Below are positions 1 through 7,074 of a stretch of 39,328 nt of DNA, one piece after another; within the stretch, counting starts at the first letter, position 1, and each line of letters opens with the position of its first letter. The position numbers and the translations under genes were made by a program. Origin of the DNA: Bacillota bacterium (GTDB lineage: Bacteria > Bacillota > Clostridia > Acetivibrionales > DSM-2933). The stretch spans positions 1 through 39,328 of the forward strand of contig JAEYYB010000008.1 in assembly GCA_023430975.1 (NCBI GenBank), given 5' to 3'. Under the pieces are notes generated by a model. The model was not told the DNA's origin. It saw only the letters and a program-made list of their open reading frames with translations, and ran no database searches.

Positions 1-287
1 CGTGGTATGCGAAGGTATTGGCAATTTTAACAATAGGATATGCTCTATCACCAATTGATTTGATACCTGATTTCATTCCTGTCATTGGTTATCTTGATGA
101 TGTAATAATACTTCCATTAATGGTTGCCGTTACAATTAAGTTGATTCCCAATAATATAATTGACCAATGCAGAATTGAATCTGAACAGATTTGGAAAGAT
201 GGCAAGCCAAAAAGATGGTATTATGCAACACCTATAGTTTTTATTTGGCTTATAATCATCGCCTTAACAATAAAAGCATTTTTCTAG
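1..287 (+). CDS. YkvA/DUF1232 family membrane protein, 5'-truncated by window edge
   Basis: The reading frame is open from base 3 and reads WYAKVLAILTIGYALSPIDL, followed by IPDFIPVIGYLDD. This is the hallmark of the DUF1232/YkvA family (aromatic-Y-AK, then SPIDLIPDFIPV-GYLDD). The gene therefore starts upstream of the window, and the internal TTG at base 18 is not the start. Family members are about 100-130 residues with a hydrophobic C-terminus, and here residues near VFIWLIIIALTIKAFF form a C-terminal membrane segment before the TAG stop. The molecular function of the family is unknown. It is the only member of its operon visible here; the next gene is over 390 bp downstream. Confidence 0.85.
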   Translation, partial: WYAKVLAILTIGYALSPIDLIPDFIPVIGYLDDVIILPLMVAVTIKLIPNNIIDQCRIESEQIWKDGKPKRWYYATPIVFIWLIIIALTIKAFF

Positions 288-364
288 ACTGGTAAATGGT
301 ATCGTCTATATAATGATAATGATATCAACAATATGATATATGATAAGGCTTAAGTAAGCGTAGC

Positions 365-408
365 TGTAAGCGAAACTTACATCAGATAACGCCGCCGTAT
401 GCGGCTTT
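365..408 (+). terminator. Two adjacent short hairpins, possible terminator or repeat remnant
   Basis: TGTAAG-CGAAA-CTTACA (365-381) is followed after 9 nt by GCCGC-CGTAT-GCGGC (391-405) and then TTT. The second hairpin is GC-rich in an AT-rich setting and lies about 100 bp after the YkvA-like stop, so it may terminate that transcript. The T-tract is only three bases, and the double hairpin could equally be a fragment of a palindromic intergenic repeat. Apart from this and the weak broken ORF at 679-797, I see nothing convincing in the gap 288-814. Confidence 0.35.
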
Positions 409-678
409 CATAAGGGGAGACTATAATTTACCATTACCCTTTAGTGCCCAATAAATACAGACAAGAATGATTAACAGGTAATAAATAATTGAAGGTTATA
501 TTAAACATGAATATTGTTTTAGTATTTAACTTTCTTGACTTATGCGTTTCCACAATATAACATTGAATTGATGGATATGAATATTGAGGAGGCTGTTTGC
601 TTGAGAGTTTTTTATATATACCATTTTGATTTAACAAAAACATTACCGATACAAGATTCGTATTGGTTAAAGGGGGAA

Positions 679-797
679 ATGAAAATGACGGAACGAAATG
701 ATACATGCAAGTGACATTAAAGAAATACTATTTGACAGAAAGCGGAGATTGTGGACAAGTTATAAACTGCGAACTGCAGATTACTTTTATATTGTGA
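679..797 (+). pseudogene. Short broken ORF with a strong ribosome site (unrecognised)
   Basis: A strong AGGGGG ribosome site (671-675) precedes ATGAAAATGACGG (679), but the frame stops after 11 codons (TGA 712-714). From base 714 a second frame reads about 27 further codons (TLKKYYLTESGDCGQ...) to TGA 795-797. One small indel near 711 would join them into a protein of about 38 residues. I do not recognise it. It could be a decayed small gene or chance; it lies immediately upstream of the sugar-isomerase-like gene. Confidence 0.22.
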
Positions 798-814
798 TAG
801 AGGGGGCGATGGAA

Positions 815-1543
815 ATGGTTGAGTATGGAAGAAGCAATAGATGGTATAATGACTATGATTCTGAAATCGAATTTTGCAAAAAGCATGGATTTGATTTTTT
901 ACAAGTTTGGTATAAAGACGGAACTTTACAAGGCGACAAAATAGCTGAACCAAAAGAAAAGACTATTTTAGAAAAAGGATTTCCCGTCATTATCCATGCT
1001 CTTTTTGAGATTGAGGATTACGATAAGTATAGAGAAGACTTGCTAAGAATATTGAAGTATCTACATCATAAAGAAGTTATAATACATCCTGTTTGTCATC
1101 CCTTACAATCAGATTCAATATTCAAATTAGCAGAGTGCAACAAACAATTAACTGAGCTGTTTTATAATAATGGTATAACTGTTTATATTGAAAATAATAG
1201 TAAATTGGACCCTATAAACTACTTGCCGAATGAACTGAAAATTATATTTGATTGCAGTCCAAAAACAGAGTTTCTTCTTGATATAGCTCATATAGATAGC
1301 TATGAACATTTGCAAAAAATAATAGATGTTAGATTTCCAAAATGCTTACATGTGGCTGATAAACATTTTTCTGTCATTCATGAACATTTGCCAATAGGGC
1401 AAGGTGATTTAGATTTTCAAAAAATTTTTAATAATTACATAAAGGGATATAATGGTAAAATTATTTTTGAAGTAGTAACAGATGTTGATGATGAAATAAA
1501 AAATAGCAAAGATATTATTCAAACCATAGTTAATCAAGTGTAA
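815..1543 (+). CDS. Sugar phosphate isomerase/epimerase-like TIM-barrel protein
   Basis: The frame reads about 242 residues of an AP-endonuclease-2/xylose-isomerase-like TIM barrel. Visible features are the barrel entry GFDFLQVWYKDG, the strand ending VIIHPVCHPLQSD, the metal-site segment TVYIENNSK, the strand FLLDIAHIDSYEHL with Asp/His, then CLHVADKH and the closing GKIIFEVV. These supply the Glu/Asp/His ligands usual in the family. The frame is open back to 698, but an AGGGGG ribosome site at 801-806 sits 8 nt before ATG 815, so I start there (ATG 809 is too close). Family members isomerise or epimerise sugars or act on related metal-dependent substrates; the substrate here is not evident. 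It stands alone, with 70-270 bp gaps on both sides. Confidence 0.7.
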   Translation: MVEYGRSNRWYNDYDSEIEFCKKHGFDFLQVWYKDGTLQGDKIAEPKEKTILEKGFPVIIHALFEIEDYDKYREDLLRILKYLHHKEVIIHPVCHPLQSDSIFKLAECNKQLTELFYNNGITVYIENNSKLDPINYLPNELKIIFDCSPKTEFLLDIAHIDSYEHLQKIIDVRFPKCLHVADKHFSVIHEHLPIGQGDLDFQKIFNNYIKGYNGKIIFEVVTDVDDEIKNSKDIIQTIVNQV

Positions 1544-1616
1544 CGAATTTAATAAGCATAATTTAGAACTTAATTTTACTTCACAATGTTTATAAAGCAA
1601 ATATAAGTTATATTTT

Positions 1617-2327
1617 ATGAACAAAAGATTGTATTATGATAGGAAAGATATGGTTGAAATAATAGCCTATGAAATGCTATATGTTGGTGAAAAAGTAGAA
1701 TCAAATTTAAGTTTAATTCAATATTCAGATAAATTCTATGATGTTTATCAGAAAATATATAACGAGTGCTTTTACGAGATGAGAAAAACATTAGATGTAA
1801 AACCATATAACTTTTATTCTTCAACAGAACAGATTGCTGATAAGAAAAACGATATTTATTTATTGATACAAAACGGAATACTAATTGGTTCAGTGGCTTG
1901 TTACGGTAATGAAATAGATGACCTAATTGTGAATAAAGAGTTTCAAGGGCATGGGTATGGAACTCAGCTTCTTATTTGGGCGATTAATCATATTCAGAAT
2001 TCGAATGAATTACCGATAAAATTACCGGACCAGTACAAAGAGTATATGCTAACTTCAAATGGCGGAGAAGGCTTTGTTGGCAAGTCTTATCTCGCACTTT
2101 GGTATGTAGAAGAACTAATTCCTTTAAATGAGGATTATTGTGTAGAAGAATTTGCAAAAGGGTTGTTTATATTTGGTTCAGATGGCGGTGGAGAAGCATA
2201 TGCATTTGATACAAGGTATAATGAATTACCTATTGTAAATATACCATTTATAGGAATGTCTGTTGAAGTTGCTGAAAGGATTGGGAATACATTTGTGGAG
2301 TTTCTTGAATATCTTGAGAGACAATAA
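1617..2327 (+). CDS. GNAT acetyltransferase fragment fused in frame to a SUKH (SMI1/KNR4) domain
   Basis: Residues about 25-136 are a GNAT N-acetyltransferase, with the acetyl-CoA loop in IVNKEFQGHGYGTQLL (Q-x-x-G-x-G). The GNAT fold stops abruptly at NELPIKL, before the usual C-terminal N-x-x-A-x-x-LY-x-x-x-GF segment. From residue 137 (base 2025) the protein becomes a SUKH/SMI1-KNR4 domain: LPDQYKEYMLTSNGG, ALWYVEELIPLN, GLFIFGSDGGGEAYAFD, then PIVNIPF. SUKH domains are common bacterial immunity proteins. The acetyltransferase half lacks its C-terminal strands and is probably inactive; the SUKH half lacks its short N-terminal helix. I infer a deletion-generated chimera rather than a designed fusion. 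Several starts are possible (1617, 1650, 1674) and none has a clear ribosome site. Confidence 0.75.
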   Translation: MNKRLYYDRKDMVEIIAYEMLYVGEKVESNLSLIQYSDKFYDVYQKIYNECFYEMRKTLDVKPYNFYSSTEQIADKKNDIYLLIQNGILIGSVACYGNEIDDLIVNKEFQGHGYGTQLLIWAINHIQNSNELPIKLPDQYKEYMLTSNGGEGFVGKSYLALWYVEELIPLNEDYCVEEFAKGLFIFGSDGGGEAYAFDTRYNELPIVNIPFIGMSVEVAERIGNTFVEFLEYLERQ

Positions 2328-2394
2328 CCAATTAAATTTCATCTGGATAAATATTCAAATATAGTGATTATCAATTTATACATGAGAGGCTAAT

Positions 2395-2835
2395 ATGAGC
2401 AGATATATCACAATCAAAGAAGAAGACCCAAATACACCAAATGCTATTCAATTAATGGATGAGCTATCTGACGTTTTAGAATCAATAACAGGTAATAGTG
2501 GGAGAAATTCATTCAGTGCCAGCGACATATGCGGAGAGCGGGCTATATTTGTAATTGCATATAATGAGAATGGAGAAGCTGTTGGTTGCGGTGCGATACG
2601 ACCAATTGACGATAATTCTGCAGAATTCAAACGGATGTATGCAAAGGAGAAAGGCAATGGAATAGGTACAAAAGTATTAACATACCTGGAGGCAAAGGCT
2701 CAGGAACTTGGGTATACTGCTTTAAGGCTTGAAACCAGATTAATAAACCAAAGAGCAGTAGCATTTTATGAGAATAGGGGCTATTATCGCATCCTCAACT
2801 ATGGGAAATATGTTAATAGACCTGAAGCCGTATAA
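2395..2835 (+). CDS. GNAT family N-acetyltransferase, C-terminus clipped
   Basis: A 146-residue GNAT protein that transfers acetyl from acetyl-CoA to an unknown amine. The core is visible in order: substrate-side strand AVGCGAIRPIDDNSAEFKRMY, acetyl-CoA loop KGNGIGTKVLTYLEAKAQ, strand YTALRLETRL, and the closing N-x-x-A-x-x-FYENRGYY. Family relatives normally end RPEAVCFEK plus a few residues; here the protein stops at RPEAV-TAA, because at about 2830 the DNA switches to an ADP-ribosylglycohydrolase sequence in another frame. Loss of five or six residues may be tolerated. Start ATG 2395 has GAGAGGCTAAT just upstream as ribosome site. Confidence 0.85.
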   Translation: MSRYITIKEEDPNTPNAIQLMDELSDVLESITGNSGRNSFSASDICGERAIFVIAYNENGEAVGCGAIRPIDDNSAEFKRMYAKEKGNGIGTKVLTYLEAKAQELGYTALRLETRLINQRAVAFYENRGYYRILNYGKYVNRPEAV

Positions 2836-3364
2836 AAGTTTTGGGAATGGCTCTGCAATGCGGGTTAGTCCTATTGGCTTTGCCTTTGATTCATTGGAAG
2901 ATGTGCTGAAAGAGGCTAAGAGAAGTGCAGTTGTAACGCATAATCACAGAGAAGGAATAAAGGGTGCTCAAGCTGTTGCCAGTGCAGTTTTCTTAGCCAG
3001 GACGGGCGGTAATAAAAAGCAAATAAAAGACTTTATTGAAAAGAAGTTTAGATATAATCTCAGCCAGCGATTAGATGATATAAGACCAAATTATAAGTTT
3101 GATTCATCATGCCAGGGATCGGTGCCACAAGCAATTATTGCTTTCCTTGAGTCGGAAAATTTTGAAGATGCTATAAGAAAAGCCATTTCAATAGGTGGAG
3201 ACAGTGATACAATAGCATGTATTGCAGGAGGTATCGCCCAAGCTTACTATAAAGAAATACCTGGCTTTATAGTAGATAGAGTAAGGTTTATTCTTGATTC
3301 TGGATTAAAAAGGACTTTGGATAAGTTTAATGAGCGTTTTAATGTTCCTATGAGGTTGTCTTAA
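2828..3364 (+). pseudogene. ADP-ribosylglycohydrolase, N-terminal half missing
   Basis: From base 2828 the frame reads PYKSFGNGSAMRVSPIGFA, then VTHNHREGIKGAQAVASAVF, DIRPNYKFDSSCQGSVPQA and the C-terminal metal site GGDSDTIACIAGGIAQAYY. This is the back half (about 178 residues) of an ADP-ribosylglycohydrolase, a Mg-dependent enzyme that removes ADP-ribose from proteins or other acceptors. Family members are about 260-300 residues. The N-terminal third, with the first acidic Mg ligands (GD...TDDT), is absent. In its place is the tail of the GNAT gene, out of frame. An ATG at 2768 within the GNAT gene opens the same frame, but its first 20 codons are GNAT DNA read out of frame. Catalysis is very unlikely. 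Confidence 0.85.
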
Positions 3365-3522
3365 GCTCTAGTGAGGGAATGTGGAATAGGAATGATTCTT
3401 ATTATGAAAGAAATTGTTGAAAAAGTAGAGAATTATAATATATCATAAAATTGTAATATTATCAGATAAATTGCTGAAGATAGATTATTTATAGAAAAAA
3501 ATGAAAGAGTGAGGATAAAACT

Positions 3523-3885
3523 ATGAGATTTTTAGGTAACATAATTTGGCTGTTGTTTGGGGGTATAATTGGAGCTGTTGGATGGTTTGTAGTAGGCTTG
3601 CTCCTATGTATAACAATTATAGGTATACCATTTGGTGTTCAGTGCATGAAAATATCTGCATTTGTTCTTTGGCCTTTTGGAAAGGAAATTGATGTTGGTA
3701 ATTTTGGAGTAGGCGGATTACTATTTAATATAATCTGGCTTATCCTTTTCGGATGGGAGTTTGCCATAGCACATTTTATAACAGGATTGATTTTTTGTAT
3801 AACAATTATAGGCATACCCTTTGGGCTTCAGCATTTTAAACTTGCGAAACTGGGGCTTATACCTTTTGGAGCCAAAATACATTAG
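3523..3885 (+). CDS. yccF: YccF family inner membrane protein
   Basis: A 120-residue membrane protein made of two similar halves: LLCITIIGIPFGVQCMK...WPFGKEI and FCITIIGIPFGLQHFK...IPFGAKI. Each follows a hydrophobic helix, which is the signature of the YccF domain pair. The role of the family is unknown. A GTGAGGA ribosome site lies 7 nt before ATG 3523. It has its own 150-bp upstream gap, which is AT-rich, and a hairpin just downstream (3898-3935), so it is probably monocistronic. It appears intact, unlike most of its neighbours. Confidence 0.9.
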   Translation: MRFLGNIIWLLFGGIIGAVGWFVVGLLLCITIIGIPFGVQCMKISAFVLWPFGKEIDVGNFGVGGLLFNIIWLILFGWEFAIAHFITGLIFCITIIGIPFGLQHFKLAKLGLIPFGAKIH

Positions 3886-3897
3886 AGATATACATAA

Positions 3898-3935
3898 TTC
3901 CTAAAAAATTGCTTAAAAAAACTTTTTGAGGAATA
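3898..3935 (+). terminator. Hairpin after yccF
   Basis: ATTCCT-A-AAAAA pairs with TTTTT-G-AGGAAT (11 pairs around one A/G mismatch, loop about 14 nt), 13 bp after the yccF stop. There is no clear T-run after the stem, so termination efficiency is uncertain. Confidence 0.4.
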
Positions 3936-3979
3936 TCTTTGAATAAATATTTTTGCTTGCACTTCTCTGAAATCAAGCT

Positions 3980-4318
3980 TTGATGCTGTCTAATGAAATG
4001 AAATTATGTGAATGTATATGGAAGATTCTGGGCTTAATGCACTTGCAAAGGAATATATCAAAGGCAGAAATTGTAGATATATTGGAAAAAGTAAGTAATA
4101 AGAATGATTTCGTTAATTTTGTGCACCATTTGATAAGCGATTTTAAAACAAACACTAAGGATTGGGCGAATACTTCTCTTGAGGATTATCTAAATGGTAT
4201 GGCATCTTGGGTTGAAGATTCTGATGGGCTATTTAGTGATATTGAAGAAGACCCCTTGCAGGATATTAACTGGAACTTATTAGCAACAGTGCTTTTTACG
4301 GGAAGTCGTTATGAGTAG
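3980..4318 (+). CDS. DUF7660-like small acidic protein
   Basis: The segment NKNDFVNFVHHLISDF, then WANTSLEDYLNGMASWVED, then the C-terminal INWNLLATVLFTGSRYE matches the layout of DUF7660 proteins (an F-x-x-F helix, W-x-N-x-x-L-x-x-YL, and a terminal A-x-x-L-x-x-A-x-x-YE). I know no biochemical function for the family; similar small proteins are common beside SUKH and other immunity-type genes, which fits this neighbourhood. The first ~19 residues are basic and poorly matched, so ATG 4037 (MHLQRNISKAE) is an alternative start. No strong ribosome site is seen for either start. Confidence 0.6.
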   Translation: MMLSNEMKLCECIWKILGLMHLQRNISKAEIVDILEKVSNKNDFVNFVHHLISDFKTNTKDWANTSLEDYLNGMASWVEDSDGLFSDIEEDPLQDINWNLLATVLFTGSRYE

Positions 4319-4363
4319 AGAAAGTTTGTTTGAAGTCTTAAGCTAGGGATTATAGGAGGTTGT

Positions 4364-5649
4364 ATGAGGTTTGAAAAAGGAAAACATAATGATATTGAAA
4401 TAGTTGCTTCAATACCTGCTAGTAAGCTATCATGGAAAAGAGAAGCAATATTAGTATGGGTTCAAAATTCAAAAAGTGCATTAAAAGTAATTTATGGAAC
4501 AACTAGTAAAGGGCGTTTCAAATCGTTTTTACTTCTAAATGATATTCCATTAGTAAAATGGCATGATAATGAAAACAACTGCCCAACCTGTGAACAGTTT
4601 TTGACTGCTGGGTATGGCATGGATAAAATTGATATTACTACTGTCGAGCAAATACGAGAATGTTGCACTAAAGTAAATATACTGACTGATAAAGATATAA
4701 CCCCTGTAAGACCATTACTAGAACTGCTTGAGGAAGGGTTATACTTGATTTCTTTCATCCCACACTATCCTACAGATGGAGAGGGAAACTACTTCTGGCA
4801 TATGTCAAATGAGATGAAGGTTTACAAAAGCCTTCATGATAGTTGGCTTTCTAATGGGATACCTGCTTTCATGTTGCCAACACAACCTCTAAATAAATAT
4901 GATAGGAACAGAGTGGAGTATTATAGAGAGCAGATAAGAAAAGGGACACAATTAGGTGGAATTGCATACTATTTCGGTGGGTATTTAAGTGCCCTGCTTG
5001 ATGGGCATCATAGGGCTACTGCATCTTTTCTAGAAGGAATACCGTTAGATTGTTTAACAATATGTAAAGTTGATAGTATATATTGTAATCGAAACGGAGG
5101 AAATGAAGTTGTAAGTGGGCTATTTATGGGAGGACAAACTATTGATGTATCGACAGTTCCTTCAAATATTATCGAAAATATGAGCATAAAGTTCCATGAG
5201 AAAATAAAAAATGAGCTTAACTGTTCTGATACAGATAAGTACATGGATATGATAACAATGGGCTGGAAAACAACGTTATTAATAAAGAATATCTTGAAAA
5301 CACTAAGAAATTTCCTACTTATAAGGGATTAGAAGCAGTTGAAAGAGCAGGAGAATTGTCTGATGAACGTATAGAGCATCTTTTAAAACAGGCAAACCAA
5401 ATTGAAGAGGAAGATATGACTTATGTGCTTCTAGCACTGATAACATTAAATGATAATCGAGTTTTTAGGGTCGCTAAAAGCATTGCATCATCAGAAAGAT
5501 GGAGTTCGCTATGGGATATTGCTTATACGTTTTTAGCTACGATAAGAACACAAGAAGTTGAGGATTTCTTTATTGATTTCCTGATTAATGATGATAAGAA
5601 AAGACCTGAAATTACAAAAATTGTTGATGATTATTTTAAAAGGGATTAA
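4364..5649 (+). pseudogene. DGHHR-motif (ParB-like?) protein with a single frameshift
   Basis: GGAGG (4355-4359) precedes ATG 4364. The first frame runs 322 residues to 5332, but from about 5266 a second frame continues the protein: NKEYLENTKKFPTYKG, then ELSDERIEHLLKQANQIEEE, to TAA 5649. Restoring one G at TGGAAAAC (near 5266) joins them into about 428 residues without any other stop. The centre holds GGYLSALLDGHHRATASFLEG; DGHHR is the signature loop of ParB/sulfiredoxin-fold domains. The C-terminal part is helical and looks HEAT-like (MTYVLLALITLNDNRVFRVAKSIAS). I do not recognise the full-length family. Either it is a recent pseudogene or the frameshift is a sequencing error; the otherwise intact frame argues that it is recent. 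Confidence 0.7.
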
Positions 5650-5808
5650 CAATTTAGTAATTCTGCCTAGATTCATCTTAAAAAGGATAAGTAGTTTGCA
5701 TTTCCCTCAATTAGATAAATCAATTTGCAAAAAAGAGAAAGTGAATAATGCTGTTTGCAGTACTTTTAGCAATGCTGTGGATTTTGATATTGGTAAAGGA
5801 GAAAAAGT

Positions 5809-6687
5809 ATGAAGAAAAAATATGATATAAGCAATCCGATGGCACCTCCATGGTTAATGTATCCGCATATAAGTAGTGGAAGTATAGGTTGGAGAATGGG
5901 TAATGGAGAAGAATACAGATATGAATTTGGTGACTGGTATTCTGCTCTTTCTATTGATGAGCAGAGACAGTTTCAACTAATGTTTCCGCCACCAAAGGGA
6001 TGGCTCGACTTTTATGAAGAGGAAGAAAATGAGGAAGATTTTTATGGTGATGATGGTTATCTTTATTGGAATGAAAATGGTAATATGAGGTATTCAATTG
6101 ACAGTTTACAAAAGGATTTCTGTGAAAGCAAAAAGGTGAAGTATTTGTTTTTCTGGGGACACCAGCCGTCCGCCAACGGCAGTATTACAAAAACCTGTTT
6201 AAGCCAATGGTGGAAGTCTGATTTTACAATTGACATAGACGATTACTGCTGTATGGAGCAGTATATGATGGCTGAAAAAGCAAGGCTATTCGAGGATAAA
6301 GAAATTTTAGAAGAAATATTGGAGAGCAAGCATCCTAAACAGATAAAGGAGTTGGGGAGGAAAGTCAAAAATTTTGATGAAGAGGTATGGAAGAAAAAAC
6401 GGTACTCCATCATTCTCAACGGTAACTATGCAAAGTTCATTCAGAATGAAGGGCTGAGGCAATTTTTAATAGAGACCAAAAGTCGAGTGCTTGTTGAAGC
6501 TAGCCCTTATGATAAAATATGGGGAATTGGAATGGCGGCTGACGATGAGCATATTGAAAATCCTCTGGAGTGGAAAGGACAGAACCTATTGGGGTTTGCT
6601 TTGATGGAGGTACGAGACGAACTTATCCGCGTTTGCCAGAATGTTGATAAACTTGATTTAAAAGCATTACATGAAGATTTCTGTTAA
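5809..6687 (+). CDS. NADAR (YbiA/DUF1768-like) N-glycosidase family protein with N-terminal GWRMG domain
   Basis: Residues about 1-75 form a separate small domain (NPMAPPWLMYPHISSGSIGW, then RMGNGEEYRYEFGDW and FPPPKGWLDFYE). This is followed by an acidic linker and, from about residue 115, a NADAR domain: LFFWGHQPSANGSITKTCLS, QWW, CCMEQYMMAEKARLF, a central I-K-x-LGRKV and a terminal DKIWGIGMAADDEHIENP with NLLGFALMEVRDEL. NADAR proteins hydrolyse N-glycosidic bonds in riboflavin intermediates or ADP-ribosylated guanine; the substrate here is unknown. GGAGAAAAAG precedes ATG 5809. The leader and first codons (5796-5826) recur exactly at 16266-16296, and the N-terminal domain recurs as a relic at 29486. 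The protein looks complete. Confidence 0.88.
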   Translation: MKKKYDISNPMAPPWLMYPHISSGSIGWRMGNGEEYRYEFGDWYSALSIDEQRQFQLMFPPPKGWLDFYEEEENEEDFYGDDGYLYWNENGNMRYSIDSLQKDFCESKKVKYLFFWGHQPSANGSITKTCLSQWWKSDFTIDIDDYCCMEQYMMAEKARLFEDKEILEEILESKHPKQIKELGRKVKNFDEEVWKKKRYSIILNGNYAKFIQNEGLRQFLIETKSRVLVEASPYDKIWGIGMAADDEHIENPLEWKGQNLLGFALMEVRDELIRVCQNVDKLDLKALHEDFC

Positions 6688-6720
6688 TTATAAGTTATAA
6701 GTTTAAGGGGATGCTGTTTA

Positions 6721-6901
6721 TTGATTCAAAAGATTGAAAAATCATTAAGTAAACTAATCGGTATAGTAATTAATAAATTCGAATCTGGAGTTGATATTTA
6801 TGATTCTGAGGAATTAAGAGAGGCTCTTGGTCATTTTTAAGATTTTTAAGGAGTTTAAAGCACAGGGAAGTATACCAGATGGAGGAGTAGTGGCGTATTA
6901 A
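6721..6901 (+). pseudogene. Small unrecognised protein gene split by one frameshift
   Basis: From TTG 6721 (AAGGGG upstream) the frame reads IQKIEKSLSKLIGIVINKFE and continues to REALGHF, then stops at 6838-6840 inside a T-rich run. Removing one T gives HFKIFKEFKAQGSIPDGG and VVAY to TAA 6901, for a total of about 60 residues. The smooth continuation suggests a real small gene with a single-base insertion in the T-run (6834-6838). I do not recognise the family. It follows the NADAR gene by 33 bp and could share its transcript. Confidence 0.45.
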
Positions 6902-7027
6902 CTTTTTCTGTTATTCGGATAACTTAATGATTTACTTTCATGAAACATGCATTTCTCTGGCGGAGGGAGCGACTCGTTAATAGGTACAGCCCAAAACAAT
7001 ACATAATAAGAATTTATAGAAAATAGA

Positions 7028-7058
7028 GGACTGTCTCAAAAAACGAGGCAGCCCTTTT
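7028..7058. terminator. Intergenic hairpin between convergent genes
   Basis: GGACTGTCTC pairs with GAGGCAGCCC across a CAAAAAAC-type loop (one mismatch, one G-T pair). TTTT follows on the + strand. It lies between the + strand genes ending at 6.9 kb and the - strand protease ending at 7075, so it can serve both. The gap 6902-7027 shows nothing else recognisable. Confidence 0.55.
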
Positions 7059-7074
7059 AACTTAGAGTTTAGTT

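Noticed and set aside
434..706. Minus-strand ORF in the first intergenic region
   Set aside because: No ribosome site or recognisable protein features; opposite to the broken + strand ORF and hairpins.
5748..5825. A 25-codon hydrophobic ORF (MLFAVLLAMLWILILVKEKK) just before the NADAR gene
   Set aside because: No ribosome site, overlaps the NADAR start, and has no match to a known small membrane protein; likely chance.
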